Shown: positions 9,237-18,646 of the stretch, in pieces
Layout of the letters: each line of letters begins with the position of its first letter
Position numbering within the stretch: the stretch's first letter is position 1
Origin: DATBVX01 sp963724625
Lineage (GTDB): Bacteria; Pseudomonadota; Gammaproteobacteria; Steroidobacterales; Steroidobacteraceae
Direction: 5' to 3'
Assembly (NCBI GenBank): GCA_963724625.1
Contig: CAVRVO010000017.1
Span: 372,001-436,000 of the forward strand
Length of the DNA: 64,000 nt
Notes under the pieces: model-generated
The model's input: only the letters and a program-made list of their open reading frames with translations
What the model was told of the DNA's origin: nothing
The model's database searches: none
Position numbers and translations under genes: made by a program

Positions 9237-9345
9237 TCAGGACAGTCGCGCACCGATTCGCCGGCGTACAGACCAGCCGAGCACGACGCCGGCGAGGAAC
9301 AGCGACAGCATATCGGTCGCACCGCCACCGCCGCCACCACCCGCT
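9237..9345 (-). pseudogene. Out-of-frame GlyGly-CTERM sorting tail downstream of the S9 peptidase
   Basis: Immediately after the peptidase stop codon, another minus-strand frame reads E-A, seven glycines, ATD, a ~14-residue hydrophobic segment (MLSLFLAGVVLGWS) and a basic end (VRRRIGARLS), then a stop. Poly-Gly, one TM helix and an Arg cluster is the GlyGly-CTERM design processed by rhombosortase. A one-base shift near 9346-9350 would fuse it in frame to the peptidase. It has no ribosome site or start of its own. It is either the lost C-terminus of the peptidase or the product of a sequencing indel. Confidence 0.65.
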
Positions 9346-11508
9346 TCACCGGTTGAGTTCGAGCTGTCCGAGCGCGAACGCATACTCCATGGCGGTCTCG
9401 CGGTACCTGCGAAAACGTCCCGACCGACCCCCGTGGCCCGCTTCCATGTTGGTGTGAAGCAGGAGCGGGTGCGGGTCGGTCTTGGTGGCGCGCAGCTTCG
9501 CCACCCATTTTGCCGGCTCGAAGTACTGTACCTGGCTGTCCCACAGACCGGTGGTGACGAGCATCGCCGGATAGGCTTGTGCTGCGACCTGGTCGTACGG
9601 CGAATAGGACAGCATGTACTCGTAGTACTCCGGCTCACGCGGATCGCCCCATTCGTCGTATTCGCCCGTAGTGAGCGGGATCGATTCATCCAGCATCGTG
9701 GTCACGACGTCGACGAACGGTACACTCGCGAGGATCACCCGGTAGTGATCCGGGGCCATGTTGGCGATCGCGCCCATCAGCAGTCCCCCGGCACTTCGTC
9801 CCTCCGCGATGACCTTGTCGCGCGCTCCCCAGCGTTCGCGCACCAGGTAATCGGTTACGTCGATGAAGTCCGTGAAGGTATTGACCTTGTGCAACAGGCG
9901 CCCATCGTCATACCAGCGACGGCCGAGCTCCTGTCCACCGCGGATATGTGCGATCGCCACGACGAAGCCGCGGTCGAGAAGGCTCACCCAGCTCGGCGAA
10001 AAAGTCGGATCCACCGAGATGCCGTAGGAGCCGTAGCCGTACTGGTAGATGGGCGCCTTGCCATCGCGCTTGAATCCCTTGTGGTACACGATCGATACCG
10101 GTACTTGTTGCCCGTCGCGGGCGGGTGCGTGCAGATATTCAGTCCGGTAGTTGGCGGAATCGAATGGCGGTGGGACCGGATCGCGCTTCAGCAGGGTGCG
10201 CGATCCGTCCTGCATGTCGTAGTCGTAGGTCGTCGTGGGTGTGGTCAGCGAGCTGTACGTATAGCGCAGCAGGTTCGAATCGAGCTCCGCGTTCGCGCCG
10301 AACATCGCGGTGTACGCCGCCTCGTCCGCGTCGATGAGCCGCTCCGCCCCGCCCGACCACGGCTTGACGCGGATCTTGCGCAGGCCGCCGGAGCGCTCCG
10401 CCGCAGCGAGGAAATCCCGGAACACTTCGAAGTCGTGCAGGAATGCGTCGCCTCGATGCGCGATCACATCGCGCCAGGTGCTGCGATCGCCGGCGGATTC
10501 GATCGGCGCACGCATGATGCGAAAATTCGGCGCTTGCCAGTTGGTGCGGATGATGAAGTCCGCACCCAGGTCCTCGACCGAGTACTCATGATCGCGCTCG
10601 CGCGGCAGTACCACCTTGAACTTGAGTGCCGGGTCATCGGTACGCGCGTACCACCACTCCGACGAAACGGTGCTTTCCGTGCCGATAAAGATGTAGCGCC
10701 CTGATTTCGATTCGGTGACATCGGTATAGAACGTCGTATCGGTCTGCTCCCACACAATCGGGTCTTCGGTGACTTTGGTGCCGAGCGTGTGCCGCCGGAC
10801 GCGAAACCCGAGCAGCGTCACCGGGTCCTTCTCCACGTAGAGCAATGACTTGTTGTCGCCAGACCAGACGATCGACGGCTCAGCATTCTCGACTGTGTCG
10901 GGAAGCATGACACCGGACTGTAGATCCTTGACACGCAAGACGTATTGCCGGCGCCCGACGGTGTCCTCCGCATAGGCCAGGAGGCGATTGTCGTAACTCG
11001 GCACGTAGGCGCCGACGTTGAAATAGTCATGTCCCCTGGCGAGCTCGTTGACATCCAGCAACAGCTCTTCGGGTGCGTCGGCGACGTCGCGGCGCCGCGC
11101 GTATATCGGGTATTCACTGCCCGCCTTCAGGCGCGTGACGTACCAATACCCGCGCTTGCGATAGGGGACGCTGACATCATCCTGCGGAATGCGCGCCACG
11201 ATCTCCTGGTAGATCTTTTCCTCCAGTCCCTTGACGGGCTTGAGCGCAGCGTCGGTGTATTCGTTCTCCGCGTTGAGGTAGCCGAGAACTTTGGGGTCGA
11301 GGCGCGTGTCGTCGCGCAGCCAGTAGTACGGGTCGATGCGCACGCCGCTCGGCGACAGCACCGGCTGTGGACGTGCTTCGGCGAGCGGCGGCGTTCCCGC
11401 CCTCGATGCATCACGCATCGATCCCTCCCGCTGCGCGCCGTGAGGCGAGCACGCCGAGAACGACAGGGCGGTCACGATCAGGACCGCGGCAGATCTCCGA
11501 TATTGCAT
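9346..11508 (-). CDS. S9A prolyl oligopeptidase / oligopeptidase B-like lipoprotein
   Basis: A 720-residue serine peptidase of family S9A. An N-terminal lipoprotein signal (SFSACS, Cys near residue 20) predicts membrane anchoring. Residues ~45-430 form the beta-propeller gate, starting DPYYWLRDD. The C-terminal alpha/beta-hydrolase domain has the nucleophile in EGRSAGGLLMG, the Asp in TTGLWDSQV and the His in NMEAGHGGRSG. The family cleaves short peptides after basic residues or proline; which applies here is not certain, although the overall sequence is nearer oligopeptidase B. The C-terminus (ALGQLELNR) is a normal family end, yet a GlyGly-CTERM tail lies directly downstream in another frame. 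Confidence 0.92.
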   Translation of the reverse strand: MQYRRSAAVLIVTALSFSACSPHGAQREGSMRDASRAGTPPLAEARPQPVLSPSGVRIDPYYWLRDDTRLDPKVLGYLNAENEYTDAALKPVKGLEEKIYQEIVARIPQDDVSVPYRKRGYWYVTRLKAGSEYPIYARRRDVADAPEELLLDVNELARGHDYFNVGAYVPSYDNRLLAYAEDTVGRRQYVLRVKDLQSGVMLPDTVENAEPSIVWSGDNKSLLYVEKDPVTLLGFRVRRHTLGTKVTEDPIVWEQTDTTFYTDVTESKSGRYIFIGTESTVSSEWWYARTDDPALKFKVVLPRERDHEYSVEDLGADFIIRTNWQAPNFRIMRAPIESAGDRSTWRDVIAHRGDAFLHDFEVFRDFLAAAERSGGLRKIRVKPWSGGAERLIDADEAAYTAMFGANAELDSNLLRYTYSSLTTPTTTYDYDMQDGSRTLLKRDPVPPPFDSANYRTEYLHAPARDGQQVPVSIVYHKGFKRDGKAPIYQYGYGSYGISVDPTFSPSWVSLLDRGFVVAIAHIRGGQELGRRWYDDGRLLHKVNTFTDFIDVTDYLVRERWGARDKVIAEGRSAGGLLMGAIANMAPDHYRVILASVPFVDVVTTMLDESIPLTTGEYDEWGDPREPEYYEYMLSYSPYDQVAAQAYPAMLVTTGLWDSQVQYFEPAKWVAKLRATKTDPHPLLLHTNMEAGHGGRSGRFRRYRETAMEYAFALGQLELNR

Positions 11509-11540
11509 TCATTCTCCTCAGTGTTTGCACGGCAACGCGC

Positions 11541-11927
11541 TTACCGGTTGCGACGCAGGCGGCGAATCAGCGCCTGTCCCCAGCCGAATCGCGCGCTCCA
11601 CAAGAGCGCCATCCAGAGGACGCGTTGCGAGAGCGGAAAGCGCGCCAGTTGCACCGCGCGGTCGTAAATCCGTGTCGCCTCGTGAATCTGGAGTGAGCGC
11701 GCCGCAACGCGATAGTTCGAGTTCGCTGACCGGATCGTGAACAGCCCCGGTCCGTTCTCCTCGACGATGATGCCATCCAGAGTCCATGGCAGGTCGTGGC
11801 TCGACACAGACGCAAAGTGCAGCTCGACTGCGCCGACCTGGCCCCGCGCCAGTCGCCGCAAAGACAGTTCAGCGGGCCGGGCGCCGGAATAGACCGTTTC
11901 AAACTGCCCGAAAAATTCGTATCGCAT
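11541..11927 (-). CDS. Conserved hypothetical protein
   Basis: A 128-residue protein with no family I recognise. The first ~100 residues are mixed polar/hydrophobic and look like a small beta-rich domain (LDGIIVEENGPGLFTIRSANSNYRVAARSLQIHE). The C-terminus has a short hydrophobic stretch (RVLWMALLWSARFGWG) and an Arg-rich end (RRLRRNR), so it may associate with the membrane. It lies between the S9 peptidase and a divergent MATE gene. Codon usage matches its neighbours, supporting a real gene. Confidence 0.6.
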   Translation of the reverse strand: MRYEFFGQFETVYSGARPAELSLRRLARGQVGAVELHFASVSSHDLPWTLDGIIVEENGPGLFTIRSANSNYRVAARSLQIHEATRIYDRAVQLARFPLSQRVLWMALLWSARFGWGQALIRRLRRNR

Positions 11928-12038
11928 TGGGATCGCAGCAGCAAGGCGGAATCATCGCGAGCGGCATTGTCTCCGAGCGCGGACGTTCTTGTCGCGCGTT
12001 TCTGATATCCTGCGCGCCCTTTTTATCCCTCCGCCCTG

Positions 12039-13478
12039 ATGGACACCGTTGCCTCTGCAGCTCACGGAGTCGTGCGCTCGCTGCCCGCGCAGCGGCACGA
12101 TGCTGCGGGACGTCCGCGCGTCGACTACCGCGCGGTGCTCGCGCTCGCCTGGCCGTTCGTCCTCAACAGTTCAGTGCAGGCGGTGCTGAATCTCACCGAC
12201 ACGTGGTTCATCGGTCGGCTTTCGACGCAAGCGCTCGCCGCGATGGGTGCCGTTTACTGGCTGGTGCTGGTGTTCGTGCTGTTACTGGGCGGTGTCGGCA
12301 TCGCCGTGCAGACCCTCGTTGCGCAGGCAAACGGCGGTCGGCGCTTGCGCAGGGCGGCTCAGGCGGAGTGGACGGCGCAATGGGGAGCGCTGCTGACAGT
12401 GCCGCTGTTTCTCGCGGCTGCGTGGGCCGGGCGCGCAATGCTGCAGCCGTTCGCGCTCGAACCCGCAGTGGAGCACCAGGCGCTGGAGTTCTGGGTGCCA
12501 CGCATGATTGGTGCACCGATCGGCGTCGCATTGTGGGCCGTGCTCGGTTTCTTCAACGGCATCGCCCGGCCGCGTATCACGCTCGCGATCACCTTGCTGG
12601 TAGCCGTGCTCAATGCGCTCCTGAACCAGCTCTTCATTTTCGAGTTGCAGATGGGAATCGCGGGCTCGGCCTGGGCTACCAATGCGGCGCAGCTCAGCGG
12701 GTGGCTGATGGCGATGGCATTGTTTCTCGGGCCGGGCACGAACACGCGCTACTACTCGCGACTGATGTGGCGCTTGCGGCCCCGACGCCTCATGCGTCAG
12801 TTCCTGCTCGGATTCCCGATGGGGCTGCTCTACGCGGCGGATCTGCTCGGCGTTGCGCTGTTCCAGATCATGACCGTGCGGCTCGGCAGCGTCGATGGCG
12901 CCGCGACGCTGATTGTCATGATGCTGACCTCGATTGCCTACCTGCCCGCAGTCGGTTTTGCAATGACCGGCACGACGCTGGTCGGCCAGTCGATCGGCGC
13001 GGGCGACAAGGAATGGGCGATGTGCCTCGGCAACGCAACGATCAAACTATCGGTAGGCTACATGGCGCTGATCGGCGTGTTTCTGGCCGTGGCGGGTCCC
13101 TGGCTGCTGCCGTGGTTCGTCAGTCCGCAAGACGTCAACGCCGCCGATGTCGTTGCTCTCGGCCGGGTGCTGGTGTGGATCGCCGCGGGCTACCAGATAT
13201 TCGATGGCCTGAATCTGGGCAGCGGATTGGCGTTGCGCGGCGCGGGTGATGCGGCAGTCCCGGCCGTCATGGTCATTGTGCTGTCGTGGTTCGTGTTCGT
13301 TCCCGCCGCGCATGCGCTCGCATTTGCGCCCGGTCAGGGCTATGTCGATTTTCTGCCGCAATTTGGATTCGGCGCCGTGGGCGGCTGGATTGCCGCACTC
13401 ATATATGCCTTCGGACTGGGAACGGTCCTGTTCATACGCTGGCGTTCGGCGGCCTGGAAAAAGATCCGTCTGCAGTAA
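12039..13478 (+). CDS. MATE family efflux transporter
   Basis: A 479-residue inner-membrane protein of the multidrug and toxic compound extrusion family, which exports cationic drugs or metabolites in exchange for Na+ or H+. It has about twelve predicted helices in two homologous halves; the first opens LAWPFVLNSSVQAVLNLTDTWFIGRL and the second has GFAMTGTTLVGQSIGAGD, both characteristic. The start is the ATG at 12039, about 110 bases from the divergent hypothetical gene, leaving room for two promoters. It is convergent with nhaB, only 5 bases apart. Substrate unknown. Confidence 0.93.
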   Translation: MDTVASAAHGVVRSLPAQRHDAAGRPRVDYRAVLALAWPFVLNSSVQAVLNLTDTWFIGRLSTQALAAMGAVYWLVLVFVLLLGGVGIAVQTLVAQANGGRRLRRAAQAEWTAQWGALLTVPLFLAAAWAGRAMLQPFALEPAVEHQALEFWVPRMIGAPIGVALWAVLGFFNGIARPRITLAITLLVAVLNALLNQLFIFELQMGIAGSAWATNAAQLSGWLMAMALFLGPGTNTRYYSRLMWRLRPRRLMRQFLLGFPMGLLYAADLLGVALFQIMTVRLGSVDGAATLIVMMLTSIAYLPAVGFAMTGTTLVGQSIGAGDKEWAMCLGNATIKLSVGYMALIGVFLAVAGPWLLPWFVSPQDVNAADVVALGRVLVWIAAGYQIFDGLNLGSGLALRGAGDAAVPAVMVIVLSWFVFVPAAHALAFAPGQGYVDFLPQFGFGAVGGWIAALIYAFGLGTVLFIRWRSAAWKKIRLQ

Positions 13479-13483
13479 GCGGC

Positions 13484-14975
13484 TCAGAGCCGCAGCACGG
13501 CGAGCAGGCCGACGAGTGTGGTCGGCACGAAATAGGGCAGCGCCATCCACACCATTCTCCCGTAGGAGAGCTGGATTAGCGGTGCGAGCGAGGAGCTGAG
13601 CAGAAACAGAAACGCGGCCTGGCCATTGGGCGTGGCGATGCTCGGAATGTTCACGCCGGTGTTGAGGGCGACCGCGAGCGCATCGAATTGCTCGCGTGTC
13701 AGCAGGTGATTGCCAAGTGGGCGCTCGATCTCGTGGATGAAGATCGTCGCGACGAACACGTTGTCGCTGATGGCCGAAAGGGCTCCGTTGGCTAGATAGA
13801 ACATCGCCACCTGCTCGCGTCCTTCGAGCGCCAGCACCTGCAGCATCAGCGGACGGAACAGATCCTGCGCATTGATGAAGGAGACGATCACGAAGAACAC
13901 GACCAGCAGGGCTGTGAAAGGCAACGCCTCCTGAAAAGCCTCTCCGAGCCGATGCTCCTCGACGATACCGGTGAATGCGGTGACGAGGACGATCACCAGC
14001 AAGCCGATGAGGCCGATCTCCGCGACATGGAAGGCGAGAGCCAGGACCAGAATCAGCACTGCGATCGCCTGGATCCACAGATTCCAGCGCTGCGCCGAGG
14101 TGCGCTGCGCAGCCTCAGCGCCGGCCCAGGCGAGCAGTTCGCGACGCACGCTCGCTGGCAGCTCCGCGCCGTAGCCAAACCACTTCAGCTTTTCCAGTGC
14201 AACGCTCAGTGCCAGCCCAGCCGCGAGCACCGGCATCGAGACCGGCGCGACCCTGACAAAGAACTCGATGAAGTTCCAGCCGGCCCGTTCGCCCACCAGC
14301 AGATTCTGCGGCTCGCCGACCAGCGTGCACACGCCACCCAATGCCGTTCCCACGGCTGCGTGCATCATCAGACTGCGCAGGAAGGCACGGAAGATCTCGA
14401 GATCGCCGCGAAACGTCGCCGTGACGTGTGAATCGTCCGCGACCTCATGCACATCTTCCTCGCGACGAGCGCAGGCGACCCGGTGATAGACAGCATAGAA
14501 ACCTCCGCCGACGGTGATGACGACTGCCACGACCGTTAGCGCGTCAAGGAATGCTGACAGCAGCGCCGCCGCCAGGCAGAAGCTGAAAGCCAGCAATGCC
14601 TTGGATCGAACCGCTAGGACCAGGCGTGTGAATGCGGCGAGCAGCAGATCCTTGAGGAAATAGACTCCGGCCAGCATGAATATGAGCAGCAGGATCATGG
14701 GAAATCCGCGCACCACTTCCTCGTAGACCCGCTCGACATCGGTCAAGCGCATCAGGATTGCTTCGAGCGCCAGCAATCCCCCGGGCTGCAGCGGATAACA
14801 CTGGAGGGTCATCGCCCAAGACGAAAATGAACTCCGCGAGCACGAGCCAAGCGGCGACTGTTGCGCCGGCGATGTTCAATACCAACGGATTCAACGCCAG
14901 CAGCACGATGATCGTGAGCTTGTACCGGCGCGGCGCCCGGCCGAGGAATGAGTCGAAGATCAGTGCGGGCTTCAC
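13484..14975 (-). CDS. nhaB: Na+/H+ antiporter NhaB (one apparent frameshift)
   Basis: About 496 residues once one extra base is ignored. The main frame (13484-14812) covers CYPLQPGGLLALEA through the C-terminus. The first ~54 residues (VKPALIFDSFLGRAPRRYKLTII... LAEFIFVL) lie in another frame starting at GTG 14975. The two join at about 14815, where TTGGGCGATG would read correctly as TTGGCGATG. NhaB exchanges Na+ for H+ at the inner membrane. The GTG start overlaps the dedA stop by 4 nt (GTGA). Both halves keep strong family identity, so a sequencing indel is likelier than decay. Confidence 0.88.
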
Positions 14976-15637
14976 GCCGCCTGTTTCCCGCGCACGATCG
15001 CGAGCGCGATCGGCACCAGCGAAACGGCGACGATGAGCAGCGTGACGACGCCGAAATTGTTCTTCACCAGCGGAATGTTGCCGAACAGGTACCCGCCGAA
15101 GATGAATATTGCGACCCAGGCGATGCCGCCCACGCAATTGTGGAGCTGAAAGCGACCATAGTTCATGTGCCCTATCCCGGCCACGAATGGCGCACAAGTG
15201 CGGATGATCGGCACGAACCGCGACAGGATTATGGTTTTTCCACCATGTCGCTCGAAGAACTGTTCGGTGCGACGCAGGTAGTCCACCTTGAGCAGGCGCA
15301 CTTTACCGGAGAAAGCCCGTGGGCCGATGCCGCGGCCGATGGCGTAGTTCAGAGTGTTGCCGAGAATCGCTGCACCGCCGAGCAGCACAAATGCCGTAAT
15401 CGGTTGCAGTGTGCCCGACGTGTCTACCGCGGCCAGTGCGCCCACCGCAAAGAGCAGCGAGTCGCCCGGCAGGAAGGGCGTGATCACCAGGCCGGTCTCG
15501 GCAAAGATGATCGCGAACAGGATGAGGTACACCCAGCCGTCGTACTGCGACACCAGCTCGACGAGGTGCCGGTCCAGGTGCATCACGAGGTCATAGAGCA
15601 TCAGCCCGAAGGCGATCAACGGCTGCAGCCATTCCAT
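14972..15637 (-). CDS. DedA family membrane protein
   Basis: A 221-residue DedA/SNARE-associated (VTT domain) membrane protein. The family includes undecaprenyl-phosphate and phospholipid flippases needed for envelope homeostasis and pH tolerance. Typical motifs are FAETGLVITPFLPGDSLLF, FFERHGGKTIILSRFVPIIR and the GGxxW-type segment near residue 172. Its 4-nt overlap with nhaB suggests co-expression of two genes linked to membrane potential and pH (inference). Exact lipid substrate unknown. Confidence 0.92.
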   Translation of the reverse strand: MEWLQPLIAFGLMLYDLVMHLDRHLVELVSQYDGWVYLILFAIIFAETGLVITPFLPGDSLLFAVGALAAVDTSGTLQPITAFVLLGGAAILGNTLNYAIGRGIGPRAFSGKVRLLKVDYLRRTEQFFERHGGKTIILSRFVPIIRTCAPFVAGIGHMNYGRFQLHNCVGGIAWVAIFIFGGYLFGNIPLVKNNFGVVTLLIVAVSLVPIALAIVRGKQAA

Positions 15638-15651
15638 CGCGGGGCCCGGCG

Positions 15652-16046
15652 CTACTTACCGAGGCTCTCGATTCTGACCACGGTCTGTCCCGAGTGCATC
15701 TGATTGCCGGCTGCCGTGAAGCGCACCTGCACGGCGAACGCGTAGAACTCGCCTTCGATCCACTCCCGCTGGCCGTTCTTGGCATCGTCCTGGAATGCGA
15801 TGTTGAGTGAGTAGCAGCCGGCGGCTTCGGGCTGCTGGCCTTCCCACTTCGCTTCCTCAACGCTCTCGAGGCTGAGGCCGTAGACGCTTCCGGCCGGCGC
15901 GGCGATGCGAAAGTGCTGCAGCTTCAGTCCCTCCACTGGTGCACCGTCATCCTGCCGCGAAACGCTGACGAACAGGACCAGCCGGCCGGCGACATCCACA
16001 AAGCGTGATTCGGCCGAGACGGCCGCGACGATCAGGCGATACTCAT
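15652..16046 (-). CDS. Hypothetical protein, start region probably frameshifted
   Basis: An open frame of 115 residues from GTG 15999, of no family I recognise, rich in predicted beta strands (RLVLFVSVSRQDDGAPVEGL, FYAFAVQVRF). A better start is the ATG at 16046, preceded by GGGAGAT. It reads MSIA then hits TGA, but continues correctly (LIVAAVSAESRFVDV) if one C is restored in a CC pair near 16034. That would give ~131 residues. It lies 14 bases downstream of the dedA start side and could belong to the same minus-strand transcript. Confidence 0.5.
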
Positions 16047-16136
16047 GCGCTTATCTCCCTGCTTGCAATCGACCCGGCATGGTACTGCCCACGTCGCTTG
16101 GTCGTCACGGCTGAAGAGATTGCCGTGTGCGCCAGC

Positions 16137-17448
16137 TCACGCACCGAGTCTGCGCCTGAGCGAGGCAACGAGGCGCTCAACATCGCTGACGTCGTTATAG
16201 ATGTGCGGGCAGGCGCGCAACGCTCCAGGTCCGGCCGGCTGAGGTACGAAGCCCACCACGACCCGATCGCGCTGCGCGAGCTCGTTCGCGAGCGCAGCTC
16301 CGTCCATGCCGGGAAGGCGAAACGAGACAATGCCAGCCCAAAGATCCGGATGCGCCGGAGTCAGGATCTCGATGCCCGGGAGGCGCTTCAGCTCGAGCCG
16401 CAGGTACCACGCGAGCTCGCGGATGCGGGCCATGACCCGCTCGCGGCCGATTTCCTGCTGGAACGCCAGGGCTGGCACAACGCTCAATGCCAGTGGCGCG
16501 AGCTGTGTGAAGGCGCCACTGAACTTGCGCAGTGACATCGGCCATGCGGCGCGTGCTTCAGTCGCGGATGCGGGCGAACTCGATCCCGAGGCGTTGTCCC
16601 AGTCATCGCGACCCGCGACGATGAGCGGCCACAGCCTGAAGCGCGCGGCGGGTGACAGCGCCAACACACCGACGCCCGCCGGCCCATTGAGCCATTTGTA
16701 GAAACTGCCGACATAGAAATCTGCGCCCGATGTCTGCACTGGCGTGTTCAACATCCCGATCGCCTGGGCACCATCGACAATGCTCAGGATATTGTTGGCG
16801 CGTGCAAGATCGCAGAGCTGACGCACCGGCAGCACACAACCATCCGTGTATTGGACGTGACTGAAGCTGATGACACGCGTTCGCGGTGTCAGCGCGGCTT
16901 TGAATGCTTCGAGGAGTTGTTCCGGGGCCGTCACTGGACTCGGCAACTGAATCTGCACCAGCTTGACGCCGCGGCGCTTGGCTGCGAGCAGCCAGGGGGA
17001 GACACTCGCCGGATGCTCTTGCGCGGTGATGAGAATCTCATCGTCTGGCGCGAGGTCGATGCCAGCGGCCACCGTGCTGAGCGCTTCGGTTGCGCCGGAC
17101 ATGAGCGCGATCGACTCGGCATCGGTGCCCACGAACTGGCCGATCGAGGTCAGAAGCTGTCGGATGGAACTGCCGCCACATTGTTCGCGCATGAATCGCT
17201 CGCGATCGCGGCTCACGGCCTCGCGCTGACGGTACTCCTCGATCAGTACGCTCCGGAGGCTGGGGGCGCCGCCGGCTGTGTCCAACCACGCAAGGTCGGT
17301 ATCGAGTACGGGCTGCAAGCGCGCCAGCGCCCATAGCTCCCGCGAGGATGTGGGGAGCGAGCCTTGCGCTTTGAGATCCGCGGTCGCTGCCAACGCCGCG
17401 GTACCAGCCCCGGTGTATTGCAAAGAATTCTCGTCGATTCAACGACAT
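16137..17448 (-). CDS. Tat-signal class V PLP aminotransferase / cysteine desulfurase-like (frameshift near the start)
   Basis: A fold-type I PLP enzyme of about 436 residues. The PLP lysine is in YVGSFYKWLNGPAGVG and the cofactor Asp in IVDGAQAIG, with EHPASVSPW earlier. Family members act as cysteine desulfurases, isopenicillin-N epimerase-like enzymes or lyases; which one is not clear. The main frame starts at a weak TTG (17423). A proper ATG at 17448 reads MSLNRREF in another frame, and removing one T (TTCTTTG to TTCTTG, ~17421) yields the Tat signal MSLNRREFLQYTGAGTAALA. The protein is therefore probably exported, which is unusual for a PLP enzyme. The tetR gene is divergent. Confidence 0.82.
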
Positions 17449-17516
17449 GAGAGTATCCTGAAAGGCGTGTTGAGGTGACGGCCTATTTGACCGGGCAGAA
17501 AGAGTACTTGCAAGAA

Positions 17517-17532
17517 CAGACCGAATGGTCTT
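17517..17532. promoter_or_regulatory. TetR-type operator, copy 1
   Basis: An imperfect palindrome CAGACCGAATGGTCTT lies 12 bases before the tetR start codon and within the divergent aminotransferase promoter region. It matches copy 2 at 18179-18194 at 14 of 16 positions. Position and duplication suggest autoregulation by the adjacent TetR protein (inference). Confidence 0.7.
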
Positions 17533-17544
17533 AAATTGCGTCCC

Positions 17545-18154
17545 ATGAGCAAAGGCGAGCAGACCCGTCAACGCATCCTCGAGCGTGCCGCACCGCTGCT
17601 GAACCGGCAGGGTTATCAGTCGGCGCCAGTCTCCGAAATCATGCGCGTGACGGGACTGCAGAAGGGTGGTCTCTACAATCATTTCGAGAGCAAGGAAGAG
17701 CTGGCGCTGGCCGCCTTCGATCTGCTCATGGAGCGCGTCAATCACCGGGTGCTCGCAGTTCATCGCAGCCACAGTTCCCCGCTCGCGCAACTGTTGGCGC
17801 ACATCGAACTCATTGCTTCCGGTGGCACGCATACGGAGGGCGGCTGCCCCCTTGCCAATAGCATAGTGGAAAGCGACGACTCCAATCCGGCGTTGCGCAA
17901 GCGGGTGGCGAATGTGCTCGAACAGTGGCGCGGCCTGATCACGCACACCGTCGCCAAAGGCATCGTCGCTGGCGAGGTGCGCGCCGATGTGAATCCGGAT
18001 GAAGTGGCCACGCGCCTGATCACCGCTCTCGAAGGTGGGCACCTGCTCAGCGAACTTCAACGGCGATCCTCGTTACCTGCGCCAGGTGGGTGACTTCCTG
18101 AGCGAATACGTGAATCGGGACTTGCGAGTTCCGGGGGTCGCGGCTGCGCCCTGA
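17545..18154 (+). CDS. TetR/AcrR family transcriptional repressor (C-terminal frameshift)
   Basis: A 202-residue TetR family repressor when one extra base near 18055 is ignored; the uninterrupted frame gives 183 residues ending at 18093. The N-terminal helix-turn-helix is typical (GYQSAPVSEIMRVTGLQKGGLYNHFESKEELA, split around residues 25-55). The C-terminal ligand domain includes GGCPLANSIVES, resembling regulators of the NemR/YcdC-like branch that respond to reactive electrophiles. The restored end reads NGDPRYLRQVGDFLSEYVNR, a standard family C-terminus. The ATG at 17545 follows operator copy 1 directly; copy 2 lies 25 bases after the restored stop. Confidence 0.88.
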
Positions 18155-18178
18155 GCGCAAATTTTTTTGACTTCATGA

Positions 18179-18194
18179 CAGACCGAACGGTCTG
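18179..18194. promoter_or_regulatory. TetR-type operator, copy 2
   Basis: CAGACCGAACGGTCTG is a palindrome with perfect 7-bp arms around a central AA. It is 14/16 identical to the copy in front of tetR. It lies just before a plus-strand ATG at 18207, marking the region at 18207-18646 as a probable target of the repressor (inference). Confidence 0.72.
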
Positions 18195-18206
18195 AAGTGA
18201 GCCGAT

Positions 18207-18646
18207 ATGCCAACGAGTACCCGATTGATTGCCGCCGACCATAGCGCTGACCTCGGTGCTGGCCGTTATGAGCCAGCGGACGGTGGCGATCCCGATCGCA
18301 GTTCGAGTGGCAAGCAGCTCGACACAGCCGCTCACGGCGTCACTCACGCTGCGCGCCGCGATCAGAACCGAGTGGTTGAGTCCCGCCGATGCACGTCGCA
18401 GTCTCGAGGCACGTAGCGCTGCCCTGTCGGAATGGCTGCGCACCCGGGGCGGTTCGGTGCGCGATCATCAGCTCCAGCAGCCTGCTGCGCACTCACGACG
18501 CCAACGGCGCGCGCCTCGCCATGCCGCGAGCCGCTTTCGAGCGAATCCTCGAGATCCAGGTCCCACGGGACAGTCGGGTCGGCGTACGCCGAGCGCGCCC
18601 TGCTCGGCCGGGACGGCAGTGTCGCCATCGCGAGCGGGAACACCCG
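18207..18646 (+). pseudogene. Unresolved, frameshift-broken coding region controlled by operator copy 2
   Basis: No single frame is open for long. Plus-strand pieces look coding: MPTSTRLIAA (18207) then, one base later, TIALTSVLAVMSQRTVAI...TEWLSPADARRSLEAR, then AIISSSSLLRTHDANGARLA and FERILEIQVPRDS, then AYAERALLGRDGSVAIASG. Joined, they would give a ~140-residue protein with a hydrophobic N-terminus, possibly a signal peptide. I do not recognise a family. A matched TetR operator upstream argues that a gene once stood, or stands, here. Confidence 0.35.

Noticed and set aside
8695..10704. 669-residue plus-strand open frame
   Set aside because: It lies antisense to the aldo/keto reductase and the S9 peptidase and shows no recognisable motif.
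18362..18643. Minus-strand open frame overlapping the region behind operator copy 2
   Set aside because: It lacks a ribosome site and any motif, and the plus-strand fragments have better coding character and a regulatory site upstream.
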